Assembly (NCBI RefSeq): GCF_024753135.1
Contig: NZ_JANUGP010000021.1
Span: forward strand, 1 to 64,000
Direction of reading: 5' to 3'
Length of the DNA: 64,000 nucleotides
DNA from: Streptomyces pyxinicus
GTDB taxonomy: Bacteria > Actinomycetota > Actinomycetes > Streptomycetales > Streptomycetaceae
How positions within the stretch are numbered: position 1 is the first letter of the stretch; each line of letters opens with the position of its first letter. Of this stretch, positions 1 to 8,136 are shown piece by piece. Position numbers and translations under genes: made by a program. The notes under the pieces are model-generated. The model was not told the origin of the DNA, did not search any database, and was given only the letters and a program-made list of their open reading frames with translations.

Positions 1-64
1 TGTGTCCCGGCTGCTGTCGCGGACGCTGAAGCGGCTGCGGGAGGGCCTGCTCACCACCCGCTGA
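1..64 (+). CDS. C-terminal end of a SigB/SigF-type sigma factor (partial)
   Basis: Only the last 20 codons are in the window (frame from base 2), ending at TGA 62-64. They read V-S-R-L-L-S-R-T-L-K-R-L-R-E-G-L-L-T-T-R. This is the usual end of region 4.2 in group 3 (SigB/SigF/SigG-like) stress and sporulation sigma factors of Streptomyces, where the recognition helix is followed by a basic SRLLxRTLxRLR stretch. The role, promoter recognition by RNA polymerase holoenzyme, is inferred from this tail alone. The next genes encode a STAS-like and a HATPase partner-type sensor, the regulators that normally control such sigma factors, which supports the call. The start and main domains lie outside the window. 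Confidence 0.7.
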   Translation, partial: VSRLLSRTLKRLREGLLTTR

Positions 65-188
65 CCCCACCACGCGTCCGAGCCGATCACCGGCCCGGGG
101 CCTGCGGGAACAGGAACCGGCGGTATCGTGCACCCCGGCAGGTGTTCGGCCGGAGAGCACCGCGACTCGGCGACAGGGAAGGGGCACG

Positions 189-1073
189 GTGGTGTCGGCC
201 CACGACGGATTCCCCACCGCGGGAGCGGGACCGGCCGCCGAGCGGCACACGGCCGTCGTGTTCTCCACCGACGCCGAATGGGCCGAGCACCTCGTCGCGT
301 TCGTGCGCACCGGTCTGGAGCGCGCCGAACAGGTCCAGTACTTCGCCGACACCACCGACCCCGGCCAGGTGATGCGCACCCTCGGCGAACACGGGATCGA
401 CGCCGCGTCCGCCGCCCGGCACGGCCGGCTGGTCGTGACGACCGCCTCCCGCACCTATCTGGCCGGTCCCCGCTTCGACCCCGACGCGGTCGTCGGCCTG
501 TGGTTCGAGGCCCACGCCGCGGCCCTCGCGCAGGGCCACAGCGGACTTCGGGCCATCGGCGAGATGTCCTGGGGAGCGCGCGAGACGGCCGGCGCCGAAC
601 GGCTGCTGGAGTACGAGCTGCGCATGCACCACGAGGTCTTCGACCGCATCCCCCTGACGGCCTGGTGCTTCTACGACCGGCGCCTGTTCCCGGCCGAGAG
701 CCTGAAGGCCGTCCTCGGAGCGCACCTGACCCGGCTGGGCCCGGACGAGGGCGCCGACGCCGGGCCGGCGCTGACGGTCGCCCCCCTGGCCGACCGGCCC
801 GGCTTCCGGCTGTCCGGCTCGGCCGGGTACGAGAGCCGCGCGGTCACCGCCTCCGCGGCGGCCGCCGTCGCCGGATCGACGTCACCGGCCATCACACTGG
901 ACCTCTCCGCGCTGGACCACCTGGAGGTGGCCGCGCTCGCCGAGATCGCCCACGCCGCGATGCGGCGGCCCGGCCCGGAGCCCGTACGGCTGCTCGGCGC
1001 GCCGGCCTCCCTGATACGGATGCTCGACGTCTTCCCCGAGCTGGCGACCGGCCTGGAGGTGGCCGGACGATGA
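189..1073 (+). CDS. MEDS-domain sensor with C-terminal STAS-like domain
   Basis: A 294-aa protein. Residues about 20-180 look like a MEDS (methanogen/methylotroph DcmR sensory) domain: an H-T-A-V-V-F start, a conserved G-E-M-S-W segment, and the E-Y-E-x-R-M-H-H helix near the end of the domain. Residues about 200-294 resemble a STAS (anti-sigma antagonist) domain, with the pattern TLDLSALDHLE followed by an alternating helix. The likely role is cytosolic sensing of a small ligand or redox signal, passed to an anti-sigma partner. Two adjacent GTG codons (189 and 192) follow a GGAAGGGG stretch, so either could be the start. The gene overlaps the next one by an ATGA (1070-1073), so the two are translationally coupled. 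The ligand cannot be told from sequence. Confidence 0.72.
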   Translation: MVSAHDGFPTAGAGPAAERHTAVVFSTDAEWAEHLVAFVRTGLERAEQVQYFADTTDPGQVMRTLGEHGIDAASAARHGRLVVTTASRTYLAGPRFDPDAVVGLWFEAHAAALAQGHSGLRAIGEMSWGARETAGAERLLEYELRMHHEVFDRIPLTAWCFYDRRLFPAESLKAVLGAHLTRLGPDEGADAGPALTVAPLADRPGFRLSGSAGYESRAVTASAAAAVAGSTSPAITLDLSALDHLEVAALAEIAHAAMRRPGPEPVRLLGAPASLIRMLDVFPELATGLEVAGR

Positions 1074-2026
1074 CGACGTTCACACGGCCGTCGTACGAGC
1101 CGGGGCAGGAGGACGCGGGGTGCCACCACCCCGCCCTCCTCTACGCCACGGACGAGGACTACCTCGACGGCGTCGGCGGGTTCATCCGGTCGGACGCCGT
1201 ACGAGGCCGCCCCGTGCTCGTCGCCGTGCCCGGAGAACGCATGCGGCTGCTCAAGGACGCCCTCGGCGCCGACCACCCGGGCGTCACCTGGATCGACATG
1301 CGCCAGGCCGGCCGCAACCCGGGCCGGATCCTCTCGATGCTCCTGGACTTCGCCGACCGCGGCGGCAGCCGGCGGCTGTCCATCGTGAGCGAGCCGGTCT
1401 GGGCGGACCGGCGCCCGGCGGAGATCCGCGAGGCCATCCGCACCGAGGCGCTCATCAACCTCGCGTTCGCCCACCCCGGCACCACCGTCCTGTGCCCGTA
1501 CGACACCGCGCTGCCGGAACCGGTGCTCGCGCAGGTGCACCGGACGCACGCCGCCCTCGCCGGCCCCGGCGACCACCGCCCGAGCCCGGCCTACACGGAC
1601 CCGCACGAGATCTGCCGGGACTGCGACACCCCGCTGCCCGAGCCCGAGTCCCCGCTCGTCCTGCGGTTCGGCGAGCACGGCCTCGCCCGGGCCCGCGACG
1701 CCGCCCGGAACTGGGCCGAGACGGCCGGCATGACCGCCCACCGCCGTACCGACTGGCTGCTCGCGGTCAGCGAGGCGACCAGCAACTCGGTGCGCCACGG
1801 CGGCGGTCACGGCACCCTGCGGCTGTGGCGGACCGGTGACACCCTGATCGCCGAGACCCGCGACCGAGGCCGGCTCACCGACCCGCTCGTCGGCCGGCGA
1901 CGCCCCGACCCCTTCTCGGCCTCGGGAGGCCGAGGCGTGTGGATGATGCACCAGCTGTGCGACCTGGTGGAGACCCGCGCCCTGCCCACCGGCCTGGTGG
2001 TCCGGCTGCACATGGCGCTCGACTGA
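1070..2026 (+). CDS. MEDS-domain sensor with C-terminal HATPase (anti-sigma kinase-like) domain
   Basis: A 318-aa protein starting at the ATG that overlaps the stop of the preceding MEDS gene. Residues about 15-175 form a second MEDS domain. A C-x-x-C pair (C-R-D-C) lies in the linker. Residues about 200-318 are a GHKL ATPase domain of the RsbW/SpoIIAB type: an N-box with L-L-A-V-S-E-A-T-S-N-S-V-R-H and a G-box with S-G-G-R-G-V-W-M-M. No phospho-acceptor His domain is present, so it is more likely a serine kinase or anti-sigma factor than a classical histidine kinase. The paired MEDS-STAS and MEDS-HATPase genes behind a sigma factor suggest a partner-switching unit. The linker cysteines could bind metal or sense redox, but this is a guess. 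Confidence 0.78.
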   Translation: MTTFTRPSYEPGQEDAGCHHPALLYATDEDYLDGVGGFIRSDAVRGRPVLVAVPGERMRLLKDALGADHPGVTWIDMRQAGRNPGRILSMLLDFADRGGSRRLSIVSEPVWADRRPAEIREAIRTEALINLAFAHPGTTVLCPYDTALPEPVLAQVHRTHAALAGPGDHRPSPAYTDPHEICRDCDTPLPEPESPLVLRFGEHGLARARDAARNWAETAGMTAHRRTDWLLAVSEATSNSVRHGGGHGTLRLWRTGDTLIAETRDRGRLTDPLVGRRRPDPFSASGGRGVWMMHQLCDLVETRALPTGLVVRLHMALD

Positions 2027-2113
2027 CGGCACCCCGCCCCGGCACCGGATGGTTGGCGGCCGTGGGGTAGGGGCACTCGGCGGCGACCTGGCCCTGGCAC
2101 CTGCGGAGGCACT

Positions 2114-2593
2114 GTGGCGGTACGTCATCGACTGATCAAGGCCGATCCCGCCGTGGTGTGGGACGTCCTCGCCGACGGCAGCCGCTACGGCGACTGGGTG
2201 GTGGGCACCTCCCGCTCCGAGGTGCGGTCCGGCCGCTGGCCGCAGGAGGGCTCGACCCTCGGCTACGAGATCCGGCTCGGCCCGCTGCGGATCGGCAACG
2301 AGACCGTCGTACGCCGCTGCCGGGAGGGCTCCGAACTGGAGCTGGAGGCCCAGGCGGGCTTCCTCGGCACCGCGCGCATCGCGATCGAACTGCGCACCTG
2401 GGGCCGGCACTGCCTCGTCATCGTCGACGAGCACCCGCTGCAAGGGGCGGGCGGCGCCCTGCACAACGTGGGATTCGAGGCGCTGATCCAGCTCCGCCAC
2501 CGGGCCATGCTCGCCCGGCTCGCCCAGGCCTGTGAGACAGCCGGGGCCGGTGCGAACGCCGAGGCCCGTGAGGAGGGCGTCGGCCATGCCTGA
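2114..2593 (+). CDS. SRPBCC-family protein (START/polyketide cyclase-like fold)
   Basis: A 159-aa protein beginning at GTG 2114, with a GGAGG ribosome site five bases upstream. The N-terminus (ADPAVVWDVLADGSRYGDWV) is a typical SRPBCC opening: a short strand, then V-W-x-V-L-x-D-x-x-x-Y-x-x-W-V. The middle has strands that could line a hydrophobic cavity, and the C-terminal half has a long helix. Family members bind lipids or aromatic ligands; the exact ligand is unknown. Its end overlaps the following FAD oxidoreductase by eight bases (2586-2593), so they are probably co-translated. The pair may act on a common lipid-like substrate. No catalytic residue can be assigned. Confidence 0.75.
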   Translation: MAVRHRLIKADPAVVWDVLADGSRYGDWVVGTSRSEVRSGRWPQEGSTLGYEIRLGPLRIGNETVVRRCREGSELELEAQAGFLGTARIAIELRTWGRHCLVIVDEHPLQGAGGALHNVGFEALIQLRHRAMLARLAQACETAGAGANAEAREEGVGHA

Positions 2594-4268
2594 CGCCGTG
2601 GTCATCGGGGCGGGACCCAACGGCCTGGTGGCCGCCAACACGCTGGCCGACGCCGGGTGGAGCGTCCACGTCCTGGAGGAGCAGCCCGCACCCGGCGGCG
2701 CCGTCCGCCACGACCGGGAGGTCGACCCCGGCTTCGTCAGCGACCTCTTCAGTTCCTTCTACCCCCTGGCCGCCGCCTCCCCGGTGCTCTCCGCCCTCCG
2801 CCTGGAAGAGCACGGACTGCGCTGGAGCCACGCCCCCCAGGTGCTCGCGCACCCCCTCAGCGACGGCCGGTGCGCCGTCCTGGACCGGCGCATCGACGTC
2901 ACCGCCGACTCCCTGGAGGCGTTCGCGCCCGGCGACGGAGCGGCCTGGCGCCGCCTCTTCGCACTCTGGCAGCGGCTGCGCCCCGACCTGCTGGACGCCC
3001 TGCTCACCCCCTTCCCGCCGGTGCGGGCCACCGCCCGGCTGGCCCGCACCCTGCGGGCGGCGGGCGGGCTGCGCACCGCCCGCTCCCTGATCCTGCCCGT
3101 CCGCCGCCTGGGCGAGGAGGAGTTCGACGGCGAGGGCGGCCGGCTGCTGCTGGCCGGCAACGCCCTGCACGCCGACCTCGCGCCCGAAGCGGCGGGCAGC
3201 GGCGGCTTCGGCTGGCTGATGTCGATGCTCGGCCAGACCTACGGCTTCCCGGTACCGGTGGGCGGCTCCGGCGCGCTCACCGACGCGCTCGTGAGGCGGC
3301 TGCGCGCCCACGGCGGAAAGCTGTCCTGCGGCGAACGCGTGACCGGCGTCGTCGTCCGGGGCGGACGGGCCGCCGGAGTACGGACGGCGGCCGGCCGCGA
3401 GGTGCCCGCGCGGCGGGCCGTACTGGCCGACGTCTCCGTGCCCGCCCTCTACCGGGACCTGGTCGCGCCCGAGCACCTGCCCGCCCAGGTACTGGCGGAT
3501 CTGGAACGCTTCCAGTGGGACTTCGCCACCTTCAAGGTCGACTGGGCGCTCGACGGCCCGGTGCCCTGGCAGGCCCCGGGCGCCTGCCGGGCCGGAACCG
3601 TCCACCTGGCCGACGGCATGGACGAGCTGACCCGGTTCGCCGCGCAGATCGCCATGCGCCAGGTGCCCGACCGCCCCTTCGCCCTGTTCGGCCAGATGAC
3701 CACCGCCGACCCCACCCGCTCCCCGCTGGGCACCGAGTCCGCCTGGGCCTACACGCACGTCCCGCACGACGTCCGCGGCGACGCCGGAGACGAGGGCATC
3801 ACCGGCGACTGGGGCCCCGCGGACCGCGCACGCATGGCGGACCGGATGGAGCGGCAGGTCGAACGGTTCGCGCCCGGCTTCCGCTCCCACATCCGGGGCC
3901 GCCGCATCCTGGCACCGCCCACCCTCCAGGCCCTGGACGCCAACCTCGTGGGCGGCGCCATCAACGGCGGCACGACCAACATCCACCAGCAGCTGGTCTT
4001 CCGTCCCGTGCCCGGCACCGGGCGCCCCGAGACCCCCGTACCCGGGCTCTTCCTCGCCTCGGCGGGCGCCCACCCCGGCGGCGGCGTGCACGGCGGACCC
4101 GGGGCGAACGCCGCCCGCGCCGCGCTGCGCTCCCACCGGCTGCCCGCGCTGGCCCACCTCCAGCGGCGCCTCGCCCGCCGGGACCGCACCGGCGCGCCCC
4201 GTACCGCATCCGGTCGCCCGGCCCGGCCGGAAGAGGGGGTGACGAGCGGCGGCGAGCTGCCCGGATGA
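2586..4268 (+). CDS. FAD-dependent oxidoreductase, phytoene desaturase-like
   Basis: A 560-aa protein. The ATG at 2586 lies inside the end of the SRPBCC gene. It opens with a textbook dinucleotide-binding motif (VVIGAGPNGLVAANTLADAG, residues 4-23) followed by an acidic E at the end of the second strand and a P-G-G-A loop, as in carotenoid desaturases and related amine-oxidase-fold enzymes. Near the C-terminus (about residues 480-520) the F-L-A-S-A-G-A-H-P-G-G-G-V segment closes over FAD. Length fits the CrtI-like NAD(P)/FAD oxidoreductase family. No phytoene synthase or other carotenoid gene is nearby, so carotenoid desaturation is not claimed. The following SDR, 48 bp away, completes a likely SRPBCC/FAD/SDR operon. 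The substrate is unknown. Confidence 0.8.
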   Translation: MPDAVVIGAGPNGLVAANTLADAGWSVHVLEEQPAPGGAVRHDREVDPGFVSDLFSSFYPLAAASPVLSALRLEEHGLRWSHAPQVLAHPLSDGRCAVLDRRIDVTADSLEAFAPGDGAAWRRLFALWQRLRPDLLDALLTPFPPVRATARLARTLRAAGGLRTARSLILPVRRLGEEEFDGEGGRLLLAGNALHADLAPEAAGSGGFGWLMSMLGQTYGFPVPVGGSGALTDALVRRLRAHGGKLSCGERVTGVVVRGGRAAGVRTAAGREVPARRAVLADVSVPALYRDLVAPEHLPAQVLADLERFQWDFATFKVDWALDGPVPWQAPGACRAGTVHLADGMDELTRFAAQIAMRQVPDRPFALFGQMTTADPTRSPLGTESAWAYTHVPHDVRGDAGDEGITGDWGPADRARMADRMERQVERFAPGFRSHIRGRRILAPPTLQALDANLVGGAINGGTTNIHQQLVFRPVPGTGRPETPVPGLFLASAGAHPGGGVHGGPGANAARAALRSHRLPALAHLQRRLARRDRTGAPRTASGRPARPEEGVTSGGELPG

Positions 4269-4316
4269 ACGCACGGGCGGGCACGGACCGGCCCCCTCAG
4301 GGAAAGGCGCGCACCC

Positions 4317-5228
4317 ATGTTCGGCAGTCCCCTCGGCACCTCCGGCACCTCCGGCAGCCCGCTGCGCGGCCGGACCGTGGTGGTGACCGGCGCCGCCCGG
4401 GGACTGGGTGCCGCACTCGCGTACGAGGTCGCCCGGCGCGGCGCCCGGCCCGCCCTCCTCGGCCACGAGAAGGACCTGCTGGAGGCGACCGCCGCCCGGA
4501 TGCCCACCCCCGCCCTGGCCGTCGAGGCCGACGTGACCGACCTGCCGGCCCTGCGCGCCGCCGCCGAGGAGGTCAGGGACCGGCTCGGCCGCCCCTCCGC
4601 GGTGATCGCCAACGCCGGCATCGCCCTCGGCGGCCCCTTCGCCACCACCGACCCGGCCGACTGGCGCCGGGTGATCGACGTGGACCTGACCGGCAGCGCC
4701 CACACCGCGCTGGCCTTCCTGCCGGACCTGGAGGCGACCGCCGGCTACTACCTCCAGGTCGCCTCGCTGGCCGCGCTCGGCGCCGCGCCGCTGATGAGCG
4801 CCTACTGCGCCGCCAAGGCCGGTGCGGAGGCCTTCGCGCACTCCCTGCGCGCCGAAGTCGCCCACCGGGGCGTCGCCGTGGGCATCGGCTACCTGAACTG
4901 GACCGACACCGACATGGTGCACGACGCCGACCGACACGCGGTGCTGCGCGAACTGCGCACCGCCATGCCTTCGCCGGCCCGCCGGGTGGCGGAACCCGCC
5001 GCGGTGGCCGCCCGGCTCGTCCGGGGACTGGAACGGCGCCGTACGGCGATCTACGCACCGCCCTGGCTGCGGCTGGTCCAGCCGGTACGCGCGGCCCTGC
5101 CCCCGGTGGTGCTGCGCGTCTCGCGCCGGCGGCTGCCGCGCCTGGAGGCGCACGAGCCGGTCGTCTCCACGGGCCTGCTCGGCGCCGGTGGCGCCGCCGA
5201 CCGCGCCGCGACCGGCCGCGCCCCCTGA
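4317..5228 (+). CDS. Short-chain dehydrogenase/reductase (SDR), copy 1
   Basis: A 303-aa classical SDR. It shows a Rossmann T-G-A-A-R-G-L-G motif (about residues 26-33), the N-A-G-I-A stability motif, and the catalytic Y-C-A-A-K signature. A GGGAAAGG ribosome site precedes ATG 4317. It is a NAD(P)-linked oxidoreductase of unknown substrate, probably acting with the upstream FAD oxidoreductase. The C-terminal extension (I-Y-A-P-P-W-L-R-L-V-Q-P, then a basic stretch) is shared almost word for word with the SDR on the other strand at 53460-54377, so the two are clear paralogues. The shared A-P-P-W-L-R tail could be a membrane-peripheral or substrate-cap element, but this is inference. Confidence 0.87.
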   Translation: MFGSPLGTSGTSGSPLRGRTVVVTGAARGLGAALAYEVARRGARPALLGHEKDLLEATAARMPTPALAVEADVTDLPALRAAAEEVRDRLGRPSAVIANAGIALGGPFATTDPADWRRVIDVDLTGSAHTALAFLPDLEATAGYYLQVASLAALGAAPLMSAYCAAKAGAEAFAHSLRAEVAHRGVAVGIGYLNWTDTDMVHDADRHAVLRELRTAMPSPARRVAEPAAVAARLVRGLERRRTAIYAPPWLRLVQPVRAALPPVVLRVSRRRLPRLEAHEPVVSTGLLGAGGAADRAATGRAP

Positions 5229-5287
5229 CCCATGGGGCCCGGCCCCTCCGGACCCCCCACCCGAAAAGCCCGAAAGGACGGACGACC

Positions 5288-5521
5288 ATGGCCGACAACA
5301 AGCGGAAGAAGTCCGGCGAAAAGCTCGGCAAGGGCGACGAGGTGACCTGGAAGAGCCACGGATCGACCACCGAGGGCGAGGTCGAACGCGAGATCACCCG
5401 ACGGACCGAGGCCGCCGGCCGCACCGTCGACGCCTCGCCCGAGGAACCGCAGTACGAGGTGCGCAGCGCCAAGTCGGGCCGGACGGCCGTCCACAAACCG
5501 TCCGCCCTGCGCAAGAAGTGA
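5288..5521 (+). CDS. DUF2945 / HVA1-like small TUDOR-type protein
   Basis: A 77-aa, very lysine-rich protein. The start ATG 5288 is preceded by AAAGGA. The pattern K-G-D-x-V-x-W-K-S-H-G near residues 15-25, then a segment ending Y-E-V-R-S-A-K-S-G-R-x-A-V-H-K-P-S-A-L, matches the small DUF2945 family (also called hypervirulence-associated TUDOR domain). Members have no firm function; a DNA- or protein-binding role is often suggested from the fold. The gene follows the SDR by 59 bp on the same strand and may belong to the same stress-type transcription unit. Confidence 0.75.
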   Translation: MADNKRKKSGEKLGKGDEVTWKSHGSTTEGEVEREITRRTEAAGRTVDASPEEPQYEVRSAKSGRTAVHKPSALRKK

Positions 5522-5554
5522 GCCCGTACCGCCACGCCCCGGAGAACGGCACCC

Positions 5555-6031
5555 ATGCAGACCTTCCTGCCCGACCCCGACTTCCACCGCAGCGCGCTCC
5601 TGCTGGACCGCCGCCGCCTCGGCAAACAGCGCGTCGAGGCGCTCCAGGTCCTGCGCGGGCTGACCGTCCCGGGTTACGGCTGGCGGCGGCACCCCGCCGT
5701 CACGATGTGGCGGGGCTACGAAGAGGCCCTGGTCCGCTACGGCCTGGAGATCTGCCGGGTCTGGCGCGACCAGGGCCACCAGGACAGCTGCGCGGCCTCC
5801 CTGGCCGCCGGCTACGCCGGTTCCCGGCCCGGCGCCCCGGTCCGCGAACAGGAGGCGCTGCGGGCCGCCGGGGAACTGCCCCCGTGGCTGGGCGACGAGG
5901 CCTTCCACCGCAGCCACCGGTCGGCCCTGGTACGCAAGGACCGGGAGGCGTACGCCCCCCGGTTCCCGGACGTCCCCGACGACCTGCCGTATGTGTGGCC
6001 GGCCTCCGACCGCGCGGCCTCGGGGGAGTGA
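5555..6031 (+). CDS. MSMEG_6728-family protein (pyrimidine-dimer glycosylase-related)
   Basis: A 158-aa protein beginning M-Q-T-F-L-P, with the strong family signature L-D-R-R-R-L-G-K-Q-R-V-E-A-L-Q (residues 17-31) and, further on, P-A-V-x-M-W-R-G-Y-E-E-A-L. These match the actinobacterial MSMEG_6728 family, related to the small T4 endonuclease V-like pyrimidine dimer glycosylase fold. A DNA-repair role is plausible but not shown. Length is close to what I recall for the family. The gene lies 33 bp after the DUF2945-like gene, consistent with a shared transcript. Confidence 0.7.
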   Translation: MQTFLPDPDFHRSALLLDRRRLGKQRVEALQVLRGLTVPGYGWRRHPAVTMWRGYEEALVRYGLEICRVWRDQGHQDSCAASLAAGYAGSRPGAPVREQEALRAAGELPPWLGDEAFHRSHRSALVRKDREAYAPRFPDVPDDLPYVWPASDRAASGE

Positions 6032-6161
6032 TCCGCGCCGCGCCCGGCACGTCCGGACGCCGTCCGCCGGGCCGTCAGCATCCCGCCGGTCCGTCCCTCC
6101 TTGCGGTGACCGGCCGCGTGGTGCCGCGCCCCGGCGGGCGGCCGTGCCCCACAGTGGGCCC

Positions 6162-6596
6162 GTGCCACCTCGCCTTCTCACCCTCCTCGCCCTGATCCTG
6201 CTCGCCGTCACCGGCTGCGCCACCGTGACACCGCACCCGCGGGCACCGCTCGCGCCGTACGGCTCGGCCTCCCCGGCGTCGGCCACGCCCCCCTCGCAGC
6301 GCTCCGCCCTGGTGCGGGCGGAAGCCGAGCGGCAGCGGCACCCCGCCGAGCGCCGGCCGGCGACCCCCGGTCCCCGGCCGCACCGCACGCTCCCGGCCCG
6401 GCGGAGCGCACCGCACGCCGGCCCCGCGCCACAGCACCGGGAACGCCCCCGCACCCACGCGCCCCGGACGGTACGGCACCGGGTCCCGGCGGTCCGTCAG
6501 GTGCCCGGTGACGAGCAGATGCGCCGCCTGTGCCGCCGGGCCGACGGCGTCGCCTCCTCCCGGATCGCCGGCCTGTGCCACCGCACCTGGGGCTGA
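6162..6596 (+). CDS. Small putative lipoprotein
   Basis: A predicted 144-aa protein from GTG 6162. Residues 1-18 form a lipoprotein signal: a short basic N-end (P-P-R), a hydrophobic run L-L-T-L-L-A-L-I-L-L, then the lipobox-like A-V-T-G-C, with Cys as the expected lipidated residue. The middle is Pro/Arg/Ala-rich and probably disordered. The last 30 residues contain two cysteines in a helix-like segment (R-R-L-C-R-R-A-D-G and G-L-C-H-R-T-W-G) that looks like a conserved Streptomyces C-terminal module. No good ribosome site is visible, so the start is uncertain. It would be anchored outside the membrane. Function unknown. Confidence 0.6.
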   Translation: MPPRLLTLLALILLAVTGCATVTPHPRAPLAPYGSASPASATPPSQRSALVRAEAERQRHPAERRPATPGPRPHRTLPARRSAPHAGPAPQHRERPRTHAPRTVRHRVPAVRQVPGDEQMRRLCRRADGVASSRIAGLCHRTWG

Positions 6597-6735
6597 GAGG
6601 GTGTCGGACACACGTTCCCGGCCGTCACTCGATGCGGTGACGGCGGTGGAACGGGCCCTTCCCGCGGACATGCTGTCAGCGGCGGCGCCCTGACCTGGCG
6701 CGCGCCGAGGGCGGGCGACAGGCAGGGGGAAGGGC

Positions 6736-7020
6736 ATGACACACACCACACGCGCGGGCCGGGGCCTGGACGAGCAGGCGGTGCTGATCGTGGCGGGGCT
6801 GACGGATCTGGCGGTGAGCACGCTCGGCGCGGCCGTCGGAAGCGTGCGGCACCTGCTGCGCCGCTCCGACGGACCGGACCTCGCACGCGACACGCGGCAC
6901 GACCTGATGGCCCGCGGACGCATCGCGCTCGACCGCTACGCCGCAGCGCCCGACGCCCACCTGGAGATCCTCGCCCAGCACGCCCGCACTCGGCGGACGG
7001 CGTCCGGTGACGATGTCTGA
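6736..7020 (+). CDS. Small unknown protein overlapping the polyprenyl synthase gene
   Basis: A 94-aa protein from ATG 6736, with a GGGGAAGGG ribosome site. Its end overlaps the start of the polyprenyl synthase by eight bases (ATG 7013, TGA 7018-7020), implying coupled translation. The N-terminal half has a moderately hydrophobic helix (V-L-I-V-A-G-L-T-D-L-A-V) and the C-terminal half an amphipathic basic helix (L-M-A-R-G-R-I-A-L-D-R-Y). I do not recognise a named family. The tight overlap suggests it works with the prenyltransferase, possibly as a small partner, but this is inference. Confidence 0.6.
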   Translation: MTHTTRAGRGLDEQAVLIVAGLTDLAVSTLGAAVGSVRHLLRRSDGPDLARDTRHDLMARGRIALDRYAAAPDAHLEILAQHARTRRTASGDDV

Positions 7021-8065
7021 CCACTGGGCCGCGGCGGACTTCAAGACGCGCGTCGACATCCTGCTGGCCGGCTTCCTGGCCGAGGAGGCCGAACAACTCC
7101 TCGCGATCGACGACGCGTTGGAACCGGTGGCCGGACAACTGCGCGCGGCGGCCGGGCACGGCAAGCGATTACGGGCGGCCTTCTGCTACTGGGGCTGGCG
7201 CGCCGCAGGACAACCCGACAGCGACCCCCTGCTGCGCGCCGCCGCCTCCATGGAACTGGTGCACGCCGCGGCCGTCGTCCACGACGACCTGATCGACGAC
7301 AGCCCCTTACGGCACGGCCTGCCCACCGCCCACGTGGCCCTGCGGGCCGCCGTGACCGGCCGCCCCCGGGCGCACACCGCCGCCCGCGCCCTGGCCATGC
7401 TCGTCGGCGACCACCTGATGGCGCTGGCGGGCCGGCTCTTCGCCGACAGCGGCCTGCCCGCCGCCTACCTCGCCCGGGCCCGCCCGGTGTGGGCCGCGCT
7501 GGCCCGGGAGCTGATCGCCGGCGAGTGCCTGGAGATCCTGGCCACCGGCGCACGGCCGGACCCGGAGGCGTCGCTGAAGGTCGTCCGGTACAAGACCGCC
7601 AAGTACACCGTCGAACAGCCGCTGCTCATCGGCGCCCTGCTCGCCGGAGCACCGCCCGGACTGCGGGCCGGCCTGTCCGCCTACGGACTGCCGCTGGGCG
7701 AGGCGTTCCAGCTCCGCGACGACCTGCTGGGCCTGTTCGGCGAGCCGGACCGCACCGGCAAGGCGGGCCTGGACGACATCAGCGGACAGCGGCCCACCGC
7801 CCTGCTCGCCACCGCCTGGCGGGCCGCCCTCCCCGCCCAACGCGCCTACCTCTCCGGCGTCCTGGGGCGCCGGGACCTCACCGAGGAGCATCTGCGCGAC
7901 GTACGCGCGCTGATGACCGCGCTCAAGGCGCCCGAACGGATCGAGGACATGATCGCCGCCCGGGTGCGCGACTGCCTCGGCCACCTGGAGGCGCTCGACA
8001 TGCCCCCCGCGGCGCGCCGGGCCCTGTCCGGCCTCGCCCGCTCCGCGACCGACCGCCACCACTGA
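7013..8065 (+). CDS. Polyprenyl (GGPP-type) diphosphate synthase
   Basis: A 350-aa isoprenyl diphosphate synthase. It shows G-K-R-L-R near residue 50, the first aspartate-rich motif H-D-D-L-I-D-D at about residue 90, Y-K-T-A-K-Y-T near residue 200, and the second motif R-D-D-L-L-G-L-F-G with a following G-K. The second motif is DDLLG rather than DDxxD, as I recall for actinobacterial GGPP synthases. It condenses IPP with allylic diphosphates in the cytosol; chain length is not certain. Two leucines are TTA codons: 7169-7171 (codon 53) and 7307-7309 (codon 99), so expression probably depends on the bldA tRNA. GTG 7007 is an alternative start. The Lcp-like oxygenase follows after 71 bp. Confidence 0.85.
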   Translation: MSDHWAAADFKTRVDILLAGFLAEEAEQLLAIDDALEPVAGQLRAAAGHGKRLRAAFCYWGWRAAGQPDSDPLLRAAASMELVHAAAVVHDDLIDDSPLRHGLPTAHVALRAAVTGRPRAHTAARALAMLVGDHLMALAGRLFADSGLPAAYLARARPVWAALARELIAGECLEILATGARPDPEASLKVVRYKTAKYTVEQPLLIGALLAGAPPGLRAGLSAYGLPLGEAFQLRDDLLGLFGEPDRTGKAGLDDISGQRPTALLATAWRAALPAQRAYLSGVLGRRDLTEEHLRDVRALMTALKAPERIEDMIAARVRDCLGHLEALDMPPAARRALSGLARSATDRHH

Positions 8066-8136
8066 CACCGCCCCACGCCCACCGCCCACCGCCCGTGCTG
8101 CGCGCCCCTGCTGCGCGCCCCGCCGAGAGGACCGCC

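Noticed and set aside
128-2026. Single 632-codon frame covering both MEDS genes
   Set aside because: Its first 310 codons are an Arg/Pro-rich shadow of the first MEDS gene; the real start is the ATG at 1070.
2586-4268. A carotenoid desaturase in a carotenoid cluster
   Set aside because: The fold matches, but no phytoene synthase or cyclase lies nearby; the prenyl synthase is 3 kb away in a different transcription unit.
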